Assembly (NCBI GenBank): GCA_002402545.1 | Contig: DHGA01000053.1 | Span: forward strand, 230-13,703 | Source of the DNA: Syntrophaceae bacterium UBA4810 | Lineage (GTDB): Bacteria; Desulfobacterota; Syntrophia; Syntrophales; Smithellaceae | Length of the DNA: 13,474 nucleotides | Direction: 5' to 3' | Shown: piece after piece, positions 13,161-13,474 of the stretch | How positions within the stretch are numbered: the stretch's first letter is position 1 | Layout of the letters: each line of letters begins with the position of its first letter | Translations under genes and position numbers: made by a program | Notes under the pieces: generated by a model | Database searches by the model: none | Seen by the model: only the letters and a program-made list of their open reading frames with translations | What the model was told of the DNA's origin: nothing

Positions 13161-13474
13161 ATGACCGAAAAAAATCAAATCCCTCTGCTTGCCCTGGTTG
13201 ACGGCAGCAACTATCTCTACCGCGCCTTTTACGCGATTCCCGCGCTGACCAATTCCAAGGGGTTTCCCACCAATGCTATTTACGGCTTTACCAATATGCT
13301 GCTGAAGCTTCTGCGTGATATCAGGCCTGATTATATCGTTGTCGCTTTTGACGTGAAAGGCCCCACCACCCGTCACGAAGAATTCACTGATTACAAAGCC
13401 ACGCGCAAACCCATGCCGGATGACTTAAGCCCGCAGATACCTTTTATTAAAGATATTATCCGCGGCTTTTCCAT
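13161..13474 (+). CDS. polA: DNA polymerase I, N-terminal fragment (5'-3' exonuclease domain)
   Basis: The first 104 codons of a gene run off the right edge. The product is the repair and Okazaki-fragment-processing polymerase, and the visible part is its 5'-nuclease (FEN-like) domain. LLALVDGSNYLYRAFYAIP (9-27) carries the metal-binding Asp14. NAIYGFTNMLLKLL follows at 38-51. VVAFDVKGPTTRHE (60-73) carries Asp64 and Arg71. YKATRKPMPDDL (78-89) is the conserved YKANRxxMPxxL segment. These match bacterial PolA. The ATG at 13161 is the natural N-terminus by alignment, although no strong ribosome site precedes it. A hairpin lies 27 bp upstream, so transcription either reads through or starts in the short leader. 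The polymerase domain is outside the window. Confidence 0.93.
   Translation, partial: MTEKNQIPLLALVDGSNYLYRAFYAIPALTNSKGFPTNAIYGFTNMLLKLLRDIRPDYIVVAFDVKGPTTRHEEFTDYKATRKPMPDDLSPQIPFIKDIIRGFS

Overview
The window looks like a chromosomal segment of a Gram-negative anaerobe. My best guess is a deltaproteobacterium (Desulfobacterota, for example the syntrophic Syntrophales). This rests on an outer-membrane barrel protein, a siroheme-dependent heme pathway gene (ahbD), a scattered set of beta-oxidation genes, and dispersed palindromic repeats. The placement is inference; no rRNA or other marker is present.

Layout. The left edge (3-781) is the end of proA overlapping a complete nadD. A leftward group (806-3967) then encodes, in transcription order, a 3-hydroxyacyl-CoA dehydrogenase, a thiolase and an ECI2-like enoyl-CoA isomerase. 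Terminator-like hairpins lie in both gaps. A 424-bp divergent spacer separates it from a rightward ECH1-like dienoyl-CoA isomerase (4392-5192), which ends at a strong bidirectional terminator. Next is a divergent envelope pair: a leftward outer-membrane beta-barrel protein (5261-6715) and a rightward probable DUF4185-type lipoprotein (6869-8020). A 554-bp spacer with several degenerate palindromic repeats follows, then a leftward two-gene operon (8575-10320) of an ECI1-like isomerase and an FMN nitronate-monooxygenase-family oxidoreductase, with a good promoter and a strong terminator. To the right are ahbD (heme b synthase), an AhbA/AhbB-type siroheme decarboxylase subunit, a Yip1-type membrane protein and the 5' end of polA.

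How the genes may work together. The three crotonase-fold proteins differ from one another. None carries the two-glutamate active site of a classical enoyl-CoA hydratase, and each instead matches a different double-bond isomerase type (ECI2, ECH1, ECI1). With a hydroxyacyl-CoA dehydrogenase, a thiolase and a flavoprotein of a family that includes enoyl reductases, this suggests handling of unsaturated or otherwise awkward acyl-CoA thioesters. No acyl-CoA ligase, acyl-CoA dehydrogenase or ETF gene is in the window, so those steps would have to be encoded elsewhere. The heme genes form a separate unit: AhbA/B decarboxylates siroheme early in the pathway and AhbD makes heme b in its last step. 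I found no CRISPR array, rRNA, tRNA, transposase or defence system.
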